Shown here piece by piece: positions 23,570 through 31,958 of a stretch of DNA of 35,713 bases (positions are counted from its first letter, which is position 1; each line of letters opens with the position of its first letter). The position numbers and the translations under genes are program-made. The stretch lies in NCBI GenBank assembly GCA_947626505.1, contig CANQSN010000017.1, positions 1-35,713 on the forward strand, written 5' to 3'. This stretch comes from an uncultured Lachnospiraceae bacterium (GTDB lineage Bacteria > Bacillota > Clostridia > Lachnospirales > Lachnospiraceae). Under the pieces are notes generated by a model. It did not search any database. It was not told where the DNA came from and saw nothing but the letters and a program-made list of their open reading frames with translations.

Positions 23570-25882
23570 ATGTCAGAGGATTACAAGATTATTGAAGGCT
23601 ATGTAGATAAGATACGCTTTAGAAATGACGTGAACGGATATACTGTGTTAAGTCTTGAGACGCAATTTGGCGACTGGACCTGTGTGGGAATATTTCCGTT
23701 TATTTCAGAGGGACAGTATCTGGAGCTTACGGGGAAAGAGTTTGACAATGAAAAGTACAGTGAAACACAGTTTCAGGTCGTTTCCTATGAGGAAAAGCAG
23801 CCGGAAGATATGATGGGAATGGAAAGATATTTAAGCTCCGGAGCTATTAAAGGAGTAGGGCCTAATCTGGCTAAGCGTATTATGAAGAAATTCAAGCTTG
23901 ACGCATTCCGCATAATTGAGGAGGAACCTGAGAGACTGGCAGAAATCAAAGGAATATCTGAGCGCATGGCAATGTCGATTGCTTCTCAGTTTGCAGAGAT
24001 GAGGGAAATGAGGGAAGCAATGGTATATCTTGCCAAATACAACATACCTAACCATTACGCTGTAAAGATTTATACAGAATATGGAGAGGAACTGTATAAT
24101 ATTATTAAGGAGAATCCTTACAAGCTGGCGGAGGATATTAGCGGCATTGGTTTTCGGACAGCGGATGAAATTGCAAGAAAAGTGGGGATTGATTTAGAAT
24201 CAGAATTTAGAGTTTGTGCCGGACTTACTTACATTATGAATCGCGCGGGAGGCTTAGGCCATGTCTATTTGCCTATTGAGCTGCTTCTTGAAAGAGTATC
24301 TGTTGAACTTGGAACAGAGATAGACCGTTCTCTTTTGGAAAAGTGTTTAGAACAGTTGATAGTAGATGGAAAGCTTATTAGGAAGCAGTTTGGGGATGAA
24401 CAGCGCATTTATTCTCCACTCCTATATAAATACGAAAATAATACTGCTTACAGGCTGCTGGAACTAAAGTATGCTTACGACATGGAGGATAAGGACGTTA
24501 TAATTACTTCTGAAAGCGAATTAACGCTGACAGGAGAAGCAGAAGAAAAGATGAAATATATTGAAAAAAGTATGCAGGTTGTGTTGGACGACCTTCAAAG
24601 ACAAGCGGTATGGGAAGCTCTGCATCATGGAGTAACCATTATTACAGGCGGCCCGGGAACCGGTAAAACAACAATTATAAACGCAATTATCCGTTATCTG
24701 GAAAGCGAAGGTATGGAGATTCTGCTTGCGGCCCCGACTGGAAGGGCGGCAAAAAGAATGAAGGAGGCGACAGGCTGTGAAGCCAAAACTATACACAGGC
24801 TGCTGGAAATTTCAGGAAATCCGGAATCAGATGCTCATTTTAAGTTTGAGAAAAATAGCGAAAATCCTCTTGAAGCGGATGCGGTGATTATTGACGAGGC
24901 GTCAATGGTGGATATTTCTTTAATGCATTCTTTGCTTGAGGCAGTGATTCCGGGAACCCGCCTTGTGCTTGTAGGGGACGTCAATCAGCTTCCAAGCGTA
25001 GGACCGGGAAATGTATTGAAGGACCTGATTATGTCAAATGCATTTACAACCGTATGCCTGAATCGTATTTACCGGCAGGAGGAGGGCAGCAGAATAGTGC
25101 TAAATGCCCATAAGATAAATGCAGGACAGCCGATTCCGGTGGACAATAAAAGCAGCGATTTTTTCTTTATGCCCAGAGGTAACGCTAAGGATGTGGTAGA
25201 TACTACAATTGCCCTTGTAAAGGAAAAAATGCCCGGCTATGTGAAGGTTATGCCGGAGGAGGTACAGGTATTAGCGCCTATGAAAAAGGGAGATGTTGGA
25301 GTTGTCAATCTTAACAGGGTGCTTCAAAACGCTGTAAATCCTCCGTCTTCCAATAAGCAGGAGTGGGAGTCCGGTAATCTTATATACCGAGAAGGGGATA
25401 AAGTGATGCAGGTCAAGAACAACTACAAGCTGGAATGGGTTGTGGAGACTGATCAGGGAATGGAGATAGAGCAGGGAACCGGAGTGTTTAACGGTGATAT
25501 GGGAGTAATCACAAATATAAATACATTTGCGGAGGAGATAACGGTTGAATTTGACGAAGGCCATAAGGTTATTTATCCTTTTGGATTTTTAGATGAGTTA
25601 GACCTTGCCTATGCGGTTACGATACATAAAAGTCAGGGAAGCGAATATCCGGTGGTAGTGCTGCCGGTTTTGGACGGTCCGCCTGTGTTATTTACAAGAA
25701 ACCTGTTGTATACCGCTGTTACAAGAGCCAGAGCGTGCGTTGTGATTGTCGGCAATATGCAGATGATTTCAAGAATGATTGCTAACAATAATGAGCATAA
25801 ACGTTACAGCGGTTTGAAGGAGGCTGTACACGAGCTTAGGGAAACGGTATACCATAAGGGAGAGGGGGATATTCCATTTTAG
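23570..25882 (+). CDS. recD2: RecD2-type ATP-dependent 5'-3' DNA helicase
   Basis: A 770-residue superfamily 1B helicase of the RecBC-independent RecD2 kind, involved in repair and replication-fork processing. The N-terminal third has the OB-like opening (YVDKIRFRNDVNGYTVL) and the helix-hairpin-helix motifs GVGPNLAKRIMKKF and ISGIGFRTADEIARK typical for RecD2. The motor has Walker A GPGTGKT at 361-367, DEAS at 442-445, GDVNQLPSVGPG, and the C-terminal AVTIHKSQGSEYPVVVLP with VTRAR. The start is the ATG after GGGAGG; a GTG five codons earlier overlaps it. Its stop lies within the first codons of comF. recD2 and comF are often linked in Firmicutes. Confidence 0.95.
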   Translation: MSEDYKIIEGYVDKIRFRNDVNGYTVLSLETQFGDWTCVGIFPFISEGQYLELTGKEFDNEKYSETQFQVVSYEEKQPEDMMGMERYLSSGAIKGVGPNLAKRIMKKFKLDAFRIIEEEPERLAEIKGISERMAMSIASQFAEMREMREAMVYLAKYNIPNHYAVKIYTEYGEELYNIIKENPYKLAEDISGIGFRTADEIARKVGIDLESEFRVCAGLTYIMNRAGGLGHVYLPIELLLERVSVELGTEIDRSLLEKCLEQLIVDGKLIRKQFGDEQRIYSPLLYKYENNTAYRLLELKYAYDMEDKDVIITSESELTLTGEAEEKMKYIEKSMQVVLDDLQRQAVWEALHHGVTIITGGPGTGKTTIINAIIRYLESEGMEILLAAPTGRAAKRMKEATGCEAKTIHRLLEISGNPESDAHFKFEKNSENPLEADAVIIDEASMVDISLMHSLLEAVIPGTRLVLVGDVNQLPSVGPGNVLKDLIMSNAFTTVCLNRIYRQEEGSRIVLNAHKINAGQPIPVDNKSSDFFFMPRGNAKDVVDTTIALVKEKMPGYVKVMPEEVQVLAPMKKGDVGVVNLNRVLQNAVNPPSSNKQEWESGNLIYREGDKVMQVKNNYKLEWVVETDQGMEIEQGTGVFNGDMGVITNINTFAEEITVEFDEGHKVIYPFGFLDELDLAYAVTIHKSQGSEYPVVVLPVLDGPPVLFTRNLLYTAVTRARACVVIVGNMQMISRMIANNNEHKRYSGLKEAVHELRETVYHKGEGDIPF

Positions 25883-26583
25883 ATTATTTATATCCTAAAA
25901 GATGCGCAGTGTGCGATAGCATTTTGACAAAGAAATGCAGCAAATACAGTGCAGCGTGTTGCGACAAATGCTATAAAAAAATAAAATTTATTGAGCAGCC
26001 ATACTGTTATTCATGCGGAAAACCGCTGCTTAAGGAAGAACAGGAATATTGCAGCGACTGCACGAAGCTTCGCAAAAGTTTTTTAAATAACCGCTCGCTG
26101 CTTTTATACAACGATAAAATGCAGGAGTCTCTGCTTAGGTTTAAGTTCCATAACCGCCGCGAGTATGCATTGTTTTACGCAGACGAATTGGTAAAGCGTT
26201 ATGGGAAGCAGATTCTTTCGTGGAATGTCGACGGTTTGATTCCCGTCCCTGTGCATAGAGAAAAATACATTCAGCGAGGATACAATCAGGCGGAGCTTAT
26301 AGCTAAAGAAATAGGGAGATATCTTAAGCTTCCCGTTTACGAAAACAGGCTGCTTAGATACAGCAATACCAGGGCGCAGAAGGAGCTTAATCCGGCTGAG
26401 CGTTTAAAAAATTTAGAAAAGGCTTTTCGTTTTGAGGAAAATGGTGTAAAATTAGATAAAATAGTGCTGATTGATGACATTTATACAACGGGGGCCACTA
26501 TGGAGGCTTGCAGCAGAGCGCTTAATAAAGCCGGAGTAGATACGGTTTATGGTATAACGGTCGCAATTGGACAGGGATACTAA
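25876..26583 (+). CDS. comFC: ComF family protein (phosphoribosyltransferase fold), probable AUU start
   Basis: 235 residues if read from ATT 25876. The frame there gives LDYLYPKRCAVCDSIL, the expected ComF N-terminus with the first CxxC of a zinc ribbon; further cysteines follow in CCDKC, CYSCGKPL and YCSDC. The C-terminal domain has VHREKYIQRGYNQAELIAKEI and the PRPP loop VLIDDIYTTGA (about 197-207). An in-frame TAA at 25855 forbids an earlier start, and no ATG, GTG or TTG lies between it and 25909. The GTG at 25909 would remove the first cysteine. A strong GGGAGAGGGGG lies six bases before the ATT. ComFC takes part in DNA uptake in Bacillus. It overlaps the recD2 stop, so coupling is likely. 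Confidence 0.85.
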   Translation: MLDYLYPKRCAVCDSILTKKCSKYSAACCDKCYKKIKFIEQPYCYSCGKPLLKEEQEYCSDCTKLRKSFLNNRSLLLYNDKMQESLLRFKFHNRREYALFYADELVKRYGKQILSWNVDGLIPVPVHREKYIQRGYNQAELIAKEIGRYLKLPVYENRLLRYSNTRAQKELNPAERLKNLEKAFRFEENGVKLDKIVLIDDIYTTGATMEACSRALNKAGVDTVYGITVAIGQGY

Positions 26584-26644
26584 TATTTTACATAATCACA
26601 TACGGACGCAGAGTATAATATTATGTTATAAGGAGGATGATACT

Positions 26645-27055
26645 ATGGATATTCGGAATTGTAAATCATGTGGAGCTATGTTCCAATATGTAGGCGATCC
26701 TGTTTGCCCAAAATGCCACGAGGCATTAGAGCTAAAGCTGGCGGAGGTCAAAGACTATTTAAAGGAGCACGAGTTCGCAACTGTTGCAGAGGTATCTGAG
26801 GAAGTGGACGTTGCTGTAAAGCAGCTTCATCGCTGGGTGAGGGAGGAGCGTCTTATGTTTGCTCCCGGCGTAGATACAGGTATGGTGTGCAGCAAGTGCG
26901 GCGTGCCTATTCCATCCGGTTCTATGTGCAGCAAATGCAAAGAGCAGCTTAAGAATGCTTTTTCGCAGGCTAACAGGAAGGAAGGCCATTATGTAGAACA
27001 GCGTTCAACGTCTCAAAGCAGCAAGGAAAGAATGCATTTGAGTCGTTACAAATAG
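26645..27055 (+). CDS. yvyF: Flagellar operon protein YvyF
   Basis: A 136-residue protein of the TIGR03826 flagellar-operon family. Two zinc-ribbon-like CxxC pairs at the N-terminus (CKSCGAMF, CPKCHE), a helix-turn-helix-like middle (ATVAEVSEEVDVAVKQLHRWVREERL) and another pair of CxxC motifs (CSKCGVPI, CSKCKEQL). In Bacillus the gene lies between comFC and flgM, exactly as here. Function is not settled; a regulatory role is suggested by the helix-turn-helix-like part. The start is the ATG after AAGGAGG; an upstream in-frame codon at 26567 overlaps comF and is not supported. It is closed by a terminator. Confidence 0.88.
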   Translation: MDIRNCKSCGAMFQYVGDPVCPKCHEALELKLAEVKDYLKEHEFATVAEVSEEVDVAVKQLHRWVREERLMFAPGVDTGMVCSKCGVPIPSGSMCSKCKEQLKNAFSQANRKEGHYVEQRSTSQSSKERMHLSRYK

Positions 27056-27068
27056 ACAGTGAGATTAG

Positions 27069-27103
27069 GGTGGCATAGTTGTTATGCCGCCTTTTATTTT
27101 TTT
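27069..27103 (+). terminator. Rho-independent terminator after yvyF
   Basis: GGTGGCATA, loop GTTGT, TATGCCGCC (one G-U pair), then TTTTATTTTTTT. It ends the recD2-comF-yvyF unit ahead of the flgM promoter. Confidence 0.9.
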
Positions 27104-27130
27104 GATTATAAAACTTTTTATTATTTGCTC

Positions 27131-27157
27131 TAATGTTTTCATAGTTTCGTCCGATAC
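27131..27157 (+). promoter_or_regulatory. Predicted sigma-28 (SigD/FliA) promoter of flgM
   Basis: TAATGTTT (27131-27138), 11-base spacer, TCCGATAC (27150-27157), against the consensus TAAAGTTT-N11-GCCGATAA: 7 of 8 and 6 of 8 matches with exact spacing. It lies between a terminator and flgM, 36 bases before its ATG. Confidence 0.7.
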
Positions 27158-27192
27158 ATATAGTAACAGACATTGTTAAGGTGGTGATTATT

Positions 27193-27471
27193 ATGAGAAT
27201 TGGTTCAATTAATCAGGTCAGTCAGATTTATCAGACAACAGCAAAGCCTAAGAACAGCAAGAGTTCTTTTGAGAGCCAGATGGACGCATATTCTGTTTCG
27301 TCTAATGGTAAGGATTACCAGATTGCTAAAAAGGCAGTAAGCGAGACTCCTGATATAAGACAGGATAAGGTTGATTCTCTGAAACAGAAGATTTCCGGAG
27401 GAAGTTATGATGTGAGTGCAGAAGATTTCGCAGCTCATTTATTAGCGGCATATAATAATAAGACTGTGTAG
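27193..27471 (+). CDS. flgM: Anti-sigma-28 factor FlgM
   Basis: A 92-residue FlgM. The N-terminal half is polar and probably unstructured; the C-terminal sigma-binding part shows the family pattern DIRQDKVDSLKQKISGGSYDVSAEDFAAHLL. FlgM binds sigma-28 until the hook-basal body is complete, then is exported, releasing late flagellar transcription. The start is the ATG after GGTGGTGATT; a GTG four codons earlier overlaps this site. The promoter ahead of it is itself of the sigma-28 type, giving negative feedback as in Bacillus. It leads the flgM-flgN-flgK-flgK-flgL unit. Confidence 0.92.
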   Translation: MRIGSINQVSQIYQTTAKPKNSKSSFESQMDAYSVSSNGKDYQIAKKAVSETPDIRQDKVDSLKQKISGGSYDVSAEDFAAHLLAAYNNKTV

Positions 27472-27508
27472 GTTGTTTAAGAGTATGCTGTGATACAGGA
27501 GGAACAGG

Positions 27509-28027
27509 ATGGCTACTTTAATTGAGACATTGGTTCAGGTATTAGAGGAAGAATGTAAAGTGTTTGATCAATTGCTTTCTGTTTCAAGGGAGAAGACTAA
27601 AGTCATTGTGGCTAACGATATCGAAGCTTTGCAGAAGATTACGGACGAGGAGCAGGATGTATTGACAACAATTGTGAATCTTGAGCATAAGCGCGAGGAG
27701 GCGACTACCGATATTGCTACAGTTCTTGGTAAGGAGCCAAAGGGAGCTACTCTTAAAGATATCATTGAATATCTGGATGGACAGAGGGATATACAGAGCA
27801 AGCTTTCGATGATTCATGATGATTTGCTTGCAAAAGTAAAGCAGTTGTCTGAAGAAAACAAGCACAATGAGATTCTGGTCAACGACCAACTGGAGATGAT
27901 TCAGTTTGATTTGAATGTGATACGGGGACTCAAGCAGGCTCCAGAGACAGGTTCATACAATAAAGGCGCATACAATACGGGCGACACATATGCGCCGGTA
28001 CAAGGGTATTTTGATTCCAGCTCATGA
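27509..28027 (+). CDS. flgN: FlgN-type chaperone for hook-associated proteins
   Basis: A 172-residue, highly helical acidic protein of FlgN length plus a flexible tail. The N-terminal two thirds (LIETLVQVLEEECKVFDQLL, VIVANDIEALQKITDEEQD, LLAKVKQLSEENKHNEILV) match FlgN helices that bind the C-termini of FlgK and FlgL and deliver them to the export gate. Conserved NDQLEMIQFDLNVI comes before a low-complexity Tyr/Gly/Asn tail (PETGSYNKGAYNTGDTYAPV). It sits between flgM and flgK, the standard position. Ribosome binding site GGAGGAAC. Confidence 0.87.
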   Translation: MATLIETLVQVLEEECKVFDQLLSVSREKTKVIVANDIEALQKITDEEQDVLTTIVNLEHKREEATTDIATVLGKEPKGATLKDIIEYLDGQRDIQSKLSMIHDDLLAKVKQLSEENKHNEILVNDQLEMIQFDLNVIRGLKQAPETGSYNKGAYNTGDTYAPVQGYFDSSS

Positions 28028-28199
28028 GTACATGGAAGTATGAGGAGATGGAATGTATTTATAATAGTTTATTCTGAATGTAAGGATACACCATCAGTTA
28101 AGCTTTGTTTTTAAGTCACGTATGCACGATTTTGTGACATGGTAAGATAAGCAGCTGGTGGTATTTTATTGCATATAGCATTAAGAAAGTGGTGATGAT
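28028..28199. other. Intergenic leader before the first flgK
   Basis: 172 bases with no gene. It has three GGA motifs close together (ATGGAAG, GAGGAG, ATGGAAT around 28033-28053) and a weak GTCAC/GTGAC inverted repeat (about 28115-28138). GGA triplets are what CsrA recognises when presented in loops, but there is no clear paired context; no promoter is convincing. Confidence 0.25.
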
Positions 28200-30035
28200 A
28201 TGGGCGTAGGTTCCATGGGAGCATTGTATATCGGAATGTCAGGTTTGACTGTTAATCAGGCGGCGCTTAATGCCACTACGCATAACATAGCTAACTTGGA
28301 TTCAAACGGTTATACAAGACAGCAGGTATTGATGAAGGATACCTATTATTATAATTACAATCTTCGGACTGTGGGCAATTCGCAGTCGGGGCTTGGAAGC
28401 AATATGAGCAGGATAAGGCAGGTAAGGGATTTCTTTGCAGATTCTCAGTACCGCTTGGAGACAGGAAGGGGTTCGTTTTATTCAGCCATGCACGAGGTTG
28501 AGGAAGAGGTTGAGAAGTATTTTGGTACGGATGTAGACGAGCAGCCGCTTAAGAACGCTATGACAACCTTCTGGAACACGATTAATGAGCTTCAGAAGAC
28601 TCCGGACAGTATTGTGAATCGCGAGACGGTTATTCAGGCGGCTCAGGAGATGATTGAAGAAGCCAAGATGATTTATAATCAGATAACGGATTATCAGAAG
28701 AACATAAACAGGCAGATTCGCGACAAGGTAGACAGAGTTAATGAGATTGCAGATGAGATTCATGAGCTTAATAAGAAGATAACCATGATTGAGGGTAACA
28801 AGCTGGAATCTGCTAATGATGCAAGGGACAGACGCAATTATTTGTTGGATGAGCTTTCAGGTTATGCTGATATTACATATAAGGAGATGGACTCCGGATG
28901 CGTGACAGTCAACTTAGAGGGAACTACTTTGGTTGCAGAGGATCGCGTTTTCAAGCTTGGAACAATGCCAATCAGCGAGAGGAGCGAGCTTTTGGATGTT
29001 GTGTGGGCGGATCATGGCAATATGCCTCTTTATCATTTTTCTACGCTTCCGAGCGCTGCCAATCAGACGGATGTAGGCTCCATAAAGGGACTTTTATTTG
29101 CAAGAGGCTCAGATATCGGCAATTATACATATATGTTTGAGGGAAGCGTTGATTTATCCCGTTTTGTGGATGGCAACGGTAATCCCAAATATCAAACGCT
29201 TGCAGATATGTATGCAGGCGAGGGATATAGCGGTTACGGAGATTATTATGCAGACTATGTTCATCCGTTTTTAGTTACTAATCTGGAAACAGAGATGGAT
29301 TATCTTATGCACAATATTGTAACTGCAATTAATGACATTTTATGTCCTAATACAACCACTACATCCGCTATAACAGCTACGGACGCCAATGGCAATACAG
29401 TAACAATTCCGGCAGGAACTACGGTGCTTGACACTGAAAATGCTCCTATCGGGCTTGGTTACGACGGAGAACCGGGACAGGAGCTTTTTACAAGAAGAAG
29501 CACAGATCGCTATACAGTATATGATTATGTGGATAATGGCGTTAATAAAAAGCTGTATGTCTACAATGAGGAGGACTTGAAGGATCCTATTACGCAGTAT
29601 TCTATAAACGAGCTTGTGGTAAATGAAGTTTTGACAAAGAATCCAAGTAAGATGCCTTTGTCTGATACAGACCATTCCAATGCGCAGGATGTACTTAACA
29701 GTTTGTTGGATGCATGGTCTTGCGAAGGCGATTATGCAGGCGAGCTTAAGCTGTTGACGCCTGATACTCTTACGGGATATGATTTTCAGGGTTATTACAA
29801 TGCCATGATTAACGAACTGTCTAATACAGGTAACAGCTATTACAATATAGCTCTTAACCAAGAGATGGTTGCAAACCAGATTGACAATAGAAGGCAGATT
29901 GTGGCGGGCGTCAGCAGTGATGAAGAGCTTTCCAATATGATTATGTTCCAGCAGGGATATAATGCAGCGTCGCGTTATATTAACGTTGTGGCTGATATGC
30001 TTGATACTCTTGTCAACAGGTTGGGACGCGGTTAG
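28200..30035 (+). CDS. flgK: Flagellar hook-associated protein 1, first copy
   Basis: A 611-residue FlgK, the first hook-filament junction protein. The N-terminal helix LYIGMSGLTVNQAALNATTHNIANLDSNGYTRQQV carries the rod/hook/HAP signature, followed by the junction region (QVRDFFADSQYRLETGRGSFYSAMHEVEEEVEKYF, PLKNAMTTFWNTINELQKTPDS) and the long coiled coil IADEIHELNKKITMIEG. The C-terminus ANQIDNRRQIVAGVSSDEELSNMIMFQQGYNAASRYINVVADMLDTLVNRL is intact. The middle 280-510 is the variable exposed domain. Ribosome binding site GTGGTGATG. It is followed by a second FlgK 61 bases later, with a quite different sequence, so the two are old paralogues. Confidence 0.94.
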   Translation: MGVGSMGALYIGMSGLTVNQAALNATTHNIANLDSNGYTRQQVLMKDTYYYNYNLRTVGNSQSGLGSNMSRIRQVRDFFADSQYRLETGRGSFYSAMHEVEEEVEKYFGTDVDEQPLKNAMTTFWNTINELQKTPDSIVNRETVIQAAQEMIEEAKMIYNQITDYQKNINRQIRDKVDRVNEIADEIHELNKKITMIEGNKLESANDARDRRNYLLDELSGYADITYKEMDSGCVTVNLEGTTLVAEDRVFKLGTMPISERSELLDVVWADHGNMPLYHFSTLPSAANQTDVGSIKGLLFARGSDIGNYTYMFEGSVDLSRFVDGNGNPKYQTLADMYAGEGYSGYGDYYADYVHPFLVTNLETEMDYLMHNIVTAINDILCPNTTTTSAITATDANGNTVTIPAGTTVLDTENAPIGLGYDGEPGQELFTRRSTDRYTVYDYVDNGVNKKLYVYNEEDLKDPITQYSINELVVNEVLTKNPSKMPLSDTDHSNAQDVLNSLLDAWSCEGDYAGELKLLTPDTLTGYDFQGYYNAMINELSNTGNSYYNIALNQEMVANQIDNRRQIVAGVSSDEELSNMIMFQQGYNAASRYINVVADMLDTLVNRLGRG

Positions 30036-30096
30036 TAAGATACATAGTTTTAGATGCCCTTTGCAGGCAGTTAATTAAAGTAAGGCGGTGAAATAT

Positions 30097-31938
30097 ATGA
30101 CTTCCACATTTTTTGGATTAAATATAGCTAGAACAGGACTTAGCGGTTATCAGGCAAGCATTAACACTACTGCGCATAATATTTCAAATGCAGCGACAGT
30201 AGGATATTCAAGGCAGCAGGTGCTTAAACAGGCGTCGCCTGCGCAGCGGACCTATAACAGCTACGGTACGCAGGGCTCCGGCGTTGATATTACCGGAATA
30301 GAGAGAATGCGTAACGGGTACTATGATGATAAGTACTGGAGTAACGGTTCATACTACGGACAGTATGCAGCAAAGTATGACTATATGAGGCAGATTGAAA
30401 ATTACTTTAACGAGGTAAATACAGACGGTTTCACCACAGAGTTTAATAACCTGTTTAACTCTTTTGTAGATTTGACCTCTGAACCGGATGGCGCAGATAA
30501 GAGAGTGACTACGGTTAGTTATGCGGGCAGCCTTACGGATTATTTTAACGCTTTGAGCGGTAATCTTTCAAGAGTGCAGGAGGACGCTAACGACCAGATT
30601 AAGTCGGTATGTAATCGTATTAATTCCATTGCAGACCAGATTTTATCTCTTAATAAGCAGATACAGACAATTGAGGTCAATAAGGAAAAGGCTAACGATC
30701 TCCGCGACCAGAGAGATGTGCTTGTGGATGAGCTTTCACAGTATGTCAATGTTCAGGTGAAGGAGACGGATGTTTATGTTACGGGAGCAACGGATTGGAA
30801 GGGCGATCCGCTGAAGGCAGGAATTACGGATTTTGCAGTTTATATAAACGACCAGTTGTTAGTGGACAGCTTAAGCAGCAATCATTTACTTTGCACGCCG
30901 AGAGAATATAAGGTTAATCTCAATGACTGCATCGGCTTGTATGAGGTTACATGGAATTTTCCTGATGGCGATAAGTTTGATATGAATTCCAGCGGTATGG
31001 ACGGAGAATTAAAGGGATTATTTGATATAAGGGACGGTAACAATCTTGAGAATTTCAGAGGAACAGTCACTGCCGACAGGGGCGATACCACAGTTACGGT
31101 ACAGGCTGACATTATTTCGGATATCGAGAGATTGAACATTCCGAGCGAAGGTTTAATCACAATTGGAAGCTATGAGTACTCATATAACGATTTTACAATC
31201 AACTATGATGCCGATGGCAATATAGAATCATATACATTCAATCTGGATTCGCCGGTTAAGGCGGACGCCAATGATGTGATGGCTCGTATCGGCGAGGGCG
31301 TTGATTTTAAGGGAATACCATATTATCAGCAGCAGTTAAACGAATTTGTCAGGACTTTTGCACAGGAGTTCAATTTCCTTCACAATCAGGGTATTGACGC
31401 TCATGGAAACGCCGGTCAGGATTTCTTTACCACAGTTAATCCAACCACAGGCGCGGATATGGTGTTAAATGAAAAATGGGATGCAGCTCTTGCCGGAACC
31501 AGCGTAAGCGCAAAGGATTACAGCTATTACCGTATGACCGCTGCAAACATTTCAGTTAATCAGGCAATAACAAAGGACAGCTCTATGGTATGCACCAGAC
31601 GCGAGGAGGAGCAGGGAGTGGCGTCCTGCGAGCTGCTTAAAGAGATAGTAAAGCTTAAGGATAAGCAGGATATGTTTAGTCAGGGTAATCCGGCGCAGTA
31701 TTTGCAGGCTGTGACCGCAGATATTTCGGTTGATTGCAGTAAGGCTAAGAATTTTGAAAAAAGTCTTTCAGATGTTCTTCAGGCAATTGATAACCAGAGA
31801 AAGTCAATCTCAGGAGTTGATACTAACGAGGAGCTTGCGCAACTGGTTATTTACCGCAACGGTTATAATTTATGTTCTAAGATGATTTCGGTATTGAATC
31901 AGATATATGATAAGCTGATTAACGGTACCGGAGTATGA
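30097..31938 (+). CDS. flgK: Flagellar hook-associated protein 1, second copy
   Basis: A 613-residue FlgK paralogue. Start: the ATG after AAGGCGGTG, giving MTSTFFGLNIARTGLSGYQASINTTAHNISNAATVGYSRQQV; a GTG three codons earlier is inside the ribosome binding site. It shows the second-line FlgK features GVDITGIERMRNGYYDDKYW, the coiled part SIADQILSLNKQIQTIEV with DQRDVLVDELSQYVNV, and the terminal helix DNQRKSISGVDTNEELAQLVIYRNGYNLCSKMISVLNQIYDKLI. Both domains needed for assembly are intact. It is directly followed by flgL (20 bases). Having two FlgK-type proteins implies either two layers of junction protein or use under different conditions; sequence does not tell which. Confidence 0.93.
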   Translation: MTSTFFGLNIARTGLSGYQASINTTAHNISNAATVGYSRQQVLKQASPAQRTYNSYGTQGSGVDITGIERMRNGYYDDKYWSNGSYYGQYAAKYDYMRQIENYFNEVNTDGFTTEFNNLFNSFVDLTSEPDGADKRVTTVSYAGSLTDYFNALSGNLSRVQEDANDQIKSVCNRINSIADQILSLNKQIQTIEVNKEKANDLRDQRDVLVDELSQYVNVQVKETDVYVTGATDWKGDPLKAGITDFAVYINDQLLVDSLSSNHLLCTPREYKVNLNDCIGLYEVTWNFPDGDKFDMNSSGMDGELKGLFDIRDGNNLENFRGTVTADRGDTTVTVQADIISDIERLNIPSEGLITIGSYEYSYNDFTINYDADGNIESYTFNLDSPVKADANDVMARIGEGVDFKGIPYYQQQLNEFVRTFAQEFNFLHNQGIDAHGNAGQDFFTTVNPTTGADMVLNEKWDAALAGTSVSAKDYSYYRMTAANISVNQAITKDSSMVCTRREEEQGVASCELLKEIVKLKDKQDMFSQGNPAQYLQAVTADISVDCSKAKNFEKSLSDVLQAIDNQRKSISGVDTNEELAQLVIYRNGYNLCSKMISVLNQIYDKLINGTGV

Positions 31939-31958
31939 TTTTGCAGGAGGTGTAATAT

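Noticed and set aside
28033-28053. CsrA binding site cluster (three GGA) before the first flgK
   Set aside because: The triplets are not shown in stem-loops and lie about 150 bases before the start, so the number is not convincing evidence; kept only as a note in the region entry.
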